Shown here: positions 59,766 through 64,000 of the stretch, in pieces
Layout: each line of letters starts with the position of its first letter
Numbering within the stretch: the stretch's first letter is position 1
Source: Straminergon stramineum
Lineage: Eukaryota > Streptophyta > Bryopsida > Hypnales > Calliergonaceae
DNA: 64,000 nt
NCBI GenBank assembly: GCA_963920665.1
Contig: OY987263.1
Location: 35,638,547 to 35,702,546, forward strand
Direction: 5' to 3'
Notes under the pieces: generated by a model
Seen by the model: only the letters and a program-made list of their open reading frames with translations
Database searches by the model: none
Told to the model about the DNA's origin: nothing
Position numbers and translations under genes: made by a program

Positions 59766-61892
59766 TTGCAATTAAGTTGTCAAAGTATGCATTCAAGAAT
59801 GTTTTGTATTACTAAATTGTCCAAGGTTTTGTTGGATCTTATTGATGGTTGAAAGGAAATTCTAAATTTTTGATCCCTCTCTTTATTTGCCTTTGATTTG
59901 TTGACTTTTAAAGGGAAAAAAATCCATATGTGATACTCTATGTATGCTTTTTTGAACTCTCTATGAATATGAAATCATAAAATTTTTAAGTGGTGGAAAT
60001 AAGTGTATCCAAAATCAACCTTAGGTTCTCATAAATAGAACATATACAACAATTTAGGCAAGAATACATAGTAGTTGGCAAAAAAAACAATTCACGTTGG
60101 TTGTGCACGAGGTTTTTGTTAACTTCTACATCTTCAATAGGTGGACAACAAATGTTTGAGAAATACACTTCATCCAATAAAACAATTGATTGAGAAAGTT
60201 TCAAAGAGAATGGATAATGTAATATTTCAATGAAAAGATGAAAGTCTTTGATATAAACCATGGATATAAATATTTTAGAAAAAAAAATTATATTATTATT
60301 TTTAGTTGGAGTACTTGGGGATGAGTACTAGATTGTCCATGCAAGGTCTTTATCTCACTTATTTGGGGTAGTGTGTGAAGTATTTATCTTGGAGTGATGA
60401 AGCTATCTACATTTGCGAGCTTTACTGGAATATACAAATATGGATGAGATCGTGCATTATTAATCTGAAAGTATACACAATTATCCAAGAAAGAACAATC
60501 TTATCACAAAATCTCTTAGCAATGTACGGATTTCATTTTCTAGGGTGAAGAAGAATGTATTACCAAACTTTATTTCTAATTTTTTTTATAACTTTCGAGC
60601 TAAATTTAGTGCTACAAAGAAACTCTTCACCTCATGAACCCATTTTCTTTATCTTTGTGGTCCTTTAATCATTGAATGCAACTATATCTATACTTTTTTT
60701 CTTTCATAATTATTGTTTTAAATTTTAAATATTTACATGGTATGACTTCTTAGAATCTTTTTTGCAACTATTTCAATAGTTTGTTGAACATAAATATGTT
60801 TTACTTCAGCATCCTTCTCGCATCCATAAACATCCTTTAAAGATGACATCAACAAATTACTTAGGACCTCATATTACTAGCAGCTTAGTCACCTTACTTG
60901 CAACACATTTATTTATTTTAGTACCACTTTTTTAGAAGTTCCATTTGATTACAACATGACATGTGACAAAATCTTCAATTTTATTTATTTTGGGGCCAAA
61001 GTTGCTAATGAAGTATAATATTGCAAAAATAAAAATAAAAACCATGGTTCAATCCTTAAGAACCAAGGAGGAGTCCAAACTTCTAAAAATATAAAAAAGT
61101 ATTATAAAGTACAACTTTCTAACAAAACTAGTGAACCATGACCCATGAATTAGTGTCCATATGATTGGATCTACCATTGAGCTTCCCAACATTATTGAAA
61201 TGTACAATCAAAGATTGATAACTCCTCCTAAAATTGATCTTCAATTGAGTATCAATGATTTTTACAACAAATAATTTCCTTTAAGTTCAAAATGTTTAGT
61301 TCTAACTTTGGTGAATTATAGAATAATTGAAGAATAATGTTGAATTTTTTTAATCCTACAAATGTTAGAATACTAATACAAAAAGCTACAAACTTTTTTA
61401 ATATGTTCTTGACCACTTCCAAGGTCATTTCAATTTTTTTTTCATGTTCATAAATGGAGCAAAAATTGAACTTCATCAAATTCATTATTATTTGACAATT
61501 TTGATTTAGCCCCCCAATGCCTATATGGATCACAACGTCTATTTCATACAATACAAAAGCTTCTAACTTATCCTTAGTACTTAGACAATTATGCCTTGAA
61601 ACCCCTCTCACTTAGGAGACAATGTCTCCTATTTTCAAACTCCAAATTCTTAGGAACTTATTATGTTGTTTTTTATTGAGTTTGATGTTCTTTGACCTTC
61701 CCCTCCAAATCAAATTTTTGAAATGATTTTTAGCCAAATCTACTAGTAGGTCTTGGAATAAACTCTGAGTTTTAAAAACACAATCTCCTTGGGCATTTTG
61801 ACAATATATGGTTACAATCAAACTTATCTAGAGTTTGCTCTCATTCAGAGATGCGCTTGAAGTTGGCACATCCTCAGATGTGTTTTTTTCAC

Positions 61893-62824
61893 TCAACCCC
61901 TGCAGGATCAAATTGTGTTTTTTGGCAACATAGCAATTTTGGGTAGCTCACTATGAATGGAATTCTTTTTTTCTTTGAAATTTTCACACAATATGTGCCC
62001 GAGGAGTAGCTTTAAGGCCCAACAATTTTCATAACTTTTGACTACATATTTAAAAAGTTTTTGCATGATATGTAATTTTCATTGATCTTCAGGCAACCCA
62101 AAATGTTCTTAGAAAAAACACCTTTTAAAGAAAATAAAAATTTGAAATTTTTTTTCAAGATTTAGAAATACATGGAAAGCTTTGAATCATTCTATTTTTT
62201 ATTAATGAGATGAAAGTTATGAGGAGTTTTAGTTTGCGGGCAATTTTGGATTCTTGACTCTAAAATAAACTTTGAATTCCTTTATTTAACTCAATTTTCC
62301 ATATTTTTGGAGAAAAATAAAATCAGAGGATGTAGATTGTTTATTATAACATTACAATCATTGGGATTGACATTTTTCAATTCCATAACAAAGTTCTTAA
62401 CAATTTAGTATTTTAAGTCACTCTCTACTTCTTTGTACTTACTATTTTTTTCCCTATATGTTGTATAATTCCAAATGATCTCAAATTTTTCAAGCATTTA
62501 GCCAACTTGACTTGAAGAAGAATATGAAGAGTAACCACTATTTTGGAATATTTTTCATACAAATGTGGCTTTGTGAAGTGTAGCTACCCATTTTTTTCAA
62601 AGGGCCCCCAAAGGATTTTTGTCCATTCAAACACTAATATCTTACAATGTACATGGTGGAAATTTCTGAAAATTTTACCACATCTTCTCAAATCAGCATA
62701 CTACAAGATCTGATGGTTACATGTGTCCAAAAATGTTTTTTTTCCTAAAATTCGATACTTGTACTAAAAATGACAGGTTTGGTGTGTTTTGGGTGAAAAC
62801 ATAGTCAAAATCATTTAAGGGTTC
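61893..62824 (+). mobile_element. TTAA element, family A, ends decayed, present only in duplication copy 2
   Basis: The left end reads TCAACCCCTGCAGGATCAAA and the right end CATTTAAGGGTTC, both degraded from TTAA. The interior matches family A, including GTGAAGTGTAGCTACCC near 62575. Copy 1 passes from GAGATGCGCT directly into unique sequence near 25860, so the element is absent there. Confidence 0.8.
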
Positions 62825-63798
62825 ACTTAATTCAGGCTCAGTGCGGCTCTGGCCTCGTTCTCGTTGTCTGGGTGGTTGCTCGGTCTGTTTTCTTGCTTTC
62901 TGAAAATGTACCATAAAAAGTTTTGCAGGGGGTTCTGCCTCTAGTCTGCTGTAAGTAAGTTACTGTTTCCTTTTGCAATGGAAGTTGTCCATGTGTTTCC
63001 AAATTAAAAATTAAAAGAATTAAAAATCTGCTACTAGGTAAGGCAGTTGGCCTACAAATTCATCAATTCTCACAGAATACAATCTAAGCCCAACTTACAG
63101 CAGAATTTTTTGCAAACATGGATTGAAGAATGGTAAAGCAATTGCCTGAGGCTAGTGAGCAGAATTTTGTATAATGTCGTCTTTTGAGTAATTTTGAGTG
63201 GATAGTGAGATTGCTACAGTAGAATGAACATCTAATTTTTTTCCCATTAACTTAAGCTTGTACCTCCAGATCCAGCTTTATCCATTGCCAAGTTGCCAAA
63301 GATTTCTTTACTTCAATGTTTCTGGCACTGGTTCCAAACCTAGTTTCCATTAAAGCTGCAGGTACAATTTTCCTTATCCAAAAAAAAAATGTCAGTCACT
63401 TTTTTTTCTTTTTTTTCTTTTTTGTGTGTGTGCAGACTGAATGTCGCAGTCACTTTCAAAGAGAGGAAAAGAAACTAAAAGAGAGAAAAGGGCAAAAAAG
63501 GAACACTCCTCCGTCATCTCTAAGCTTAGGCTAGAGCATGTCCACCCCTCTTGAAAAAAACAGATGAACTAGTAGCATCCAACTTGAGAAACTTGCCCCA
63601 CCTGACTTGAAAAGTGGATGACTTGTTGACAGCCCAGACCTAGAAAAGCCAACCAAGTTTGGCAATGGAGCTCATTTTGCAAGCATGTACTAGACCTAAA
63701 ACACAAGAACACTCAGCTAATTGCTTGGTTGATGTCTCCATTCCTTTCTCATCCAATTTCCAGGCTCCCCCTCCACACCAAGCCCAATAGTGATGCTC

Positions 63799-64000
63799 TT
63801 AACCCTGGAAGGACACGGGGGTCCATGAGAAAATCATCATTTCTGAAACTGTGGGAATAATTGGTATTAAAAAAAATCAAAAGAGCTGATTTGAAGTCAA
63901 AGTACTGTAGAAGATCTCCACTTCTTACCACTAATTTCAAGGATGAATAGTTGAATTTTTGTCCTACATAGGAGAATGTCTTGGCATTCATCGGACACTA
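63799..64000 (+). mobile_element. TTAA element, family B, cut by the window end
   Basis: Orthologue of 26843-27072 in duplication copy 2, starting TTAACCCTGGAAGGACACGG. The last roughly 25 bp lie beyond the window. Confidence 0.8.

Larger units (their letters stand above)
44464..64000 (+). repeat. Segmental duplication, copy 2 (runs off the window)
   Basis: It aligns with 14069-27048. It is longer because it carries extra insertions: 47146-48081, 50597-50638, 50782-51946, 52080-52893, 53024-53242, 53449-56022, 57786-58531 and 61893-62824. It also retains about 670 bp near 60770-61445 that copy 1 lacks. It starts just upstream of the glycosyltransferase exons. Confidence 0.93.

Noticed and set aside
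1..64000. CRISPR arrays, operons, rRNA or tRNA genes
   Set aside because: No regularly spaced identical repeats, no tRNA-like fold with matched arms and no rRNA sequence were seen. The DNA is eukaryotic nuclear in character.

Overview
This is nuclear DNA from a plant: a gene-poor, AT-rich, repeat-dense 64 kb. It holds two recognisable spliced genes, both on the minus strand and both clearly richer in G+C than their surroundings. One (33.9-37.7 kb) is complete in six exons and encodes a membrane-anchored armadillo-repeat protein of a plant-only type. The other (41.2-43.9 kb) is the 3' half of a plant glycosyltransferase-2-like gene. The spliced genes, plant-type protein families, very low gene density and absence of operons or bacterial signals fix a plant. 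The lineage cannot be fixed from the sequence; a seed-free plant or a close streptophyte relative is only a guess.

Almost everything else is mobile DNA. Most abundant are short non-autonomous elements bounded by TTAA whose ends read TTAACCCCTAAA or close to it, the hallmark of piggyBac-like transposons. At least seven families (A to G here) occur, often end to end with a shared TTAA. There are also PIF/Harbinger-like MITEs (3-bp TAA/TTA duplications), mariner-like MITEs (TA duplications, one nested in another), a 746-bp element with perfect 21-bp inverted repeats, a 2.57-kb solo-LTR-like insertion, a foldback element, and several extremely short retroposed poly(A) tails flanked by 9-15 bp duplications. 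No intact transposase or reverse transcriptase is visible.

The main structural result is a direct duplication: about 14.07-27.05 kb (copy 1) is repeated at 44.46-64.0 kb (copy 2), with copy 2 running off the window. Each copy is the pre-insertion 'empty site' for elements that landed in the other, so many element boundaries and target duplications can be read directly. Copy 2 gained about 6.5 kb of insertions; copy 1 gained different ones.

Layout: 1-14 kb, TTAA elements, retroposon fragments and uncharacterised AT-rich DNA; 14-27 kb, duplication copy 1; 27-33.4 kb, TTAA elements and AT-rich spacer; 33.9-39.4 kb, armadillo gene and a tandem repeat upstream of it; 39.4-44.4 kb, spacer and glycosyltransferase gene; 44.5-64 kb, duplication copy 2. 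The two genes have no evident functional link.
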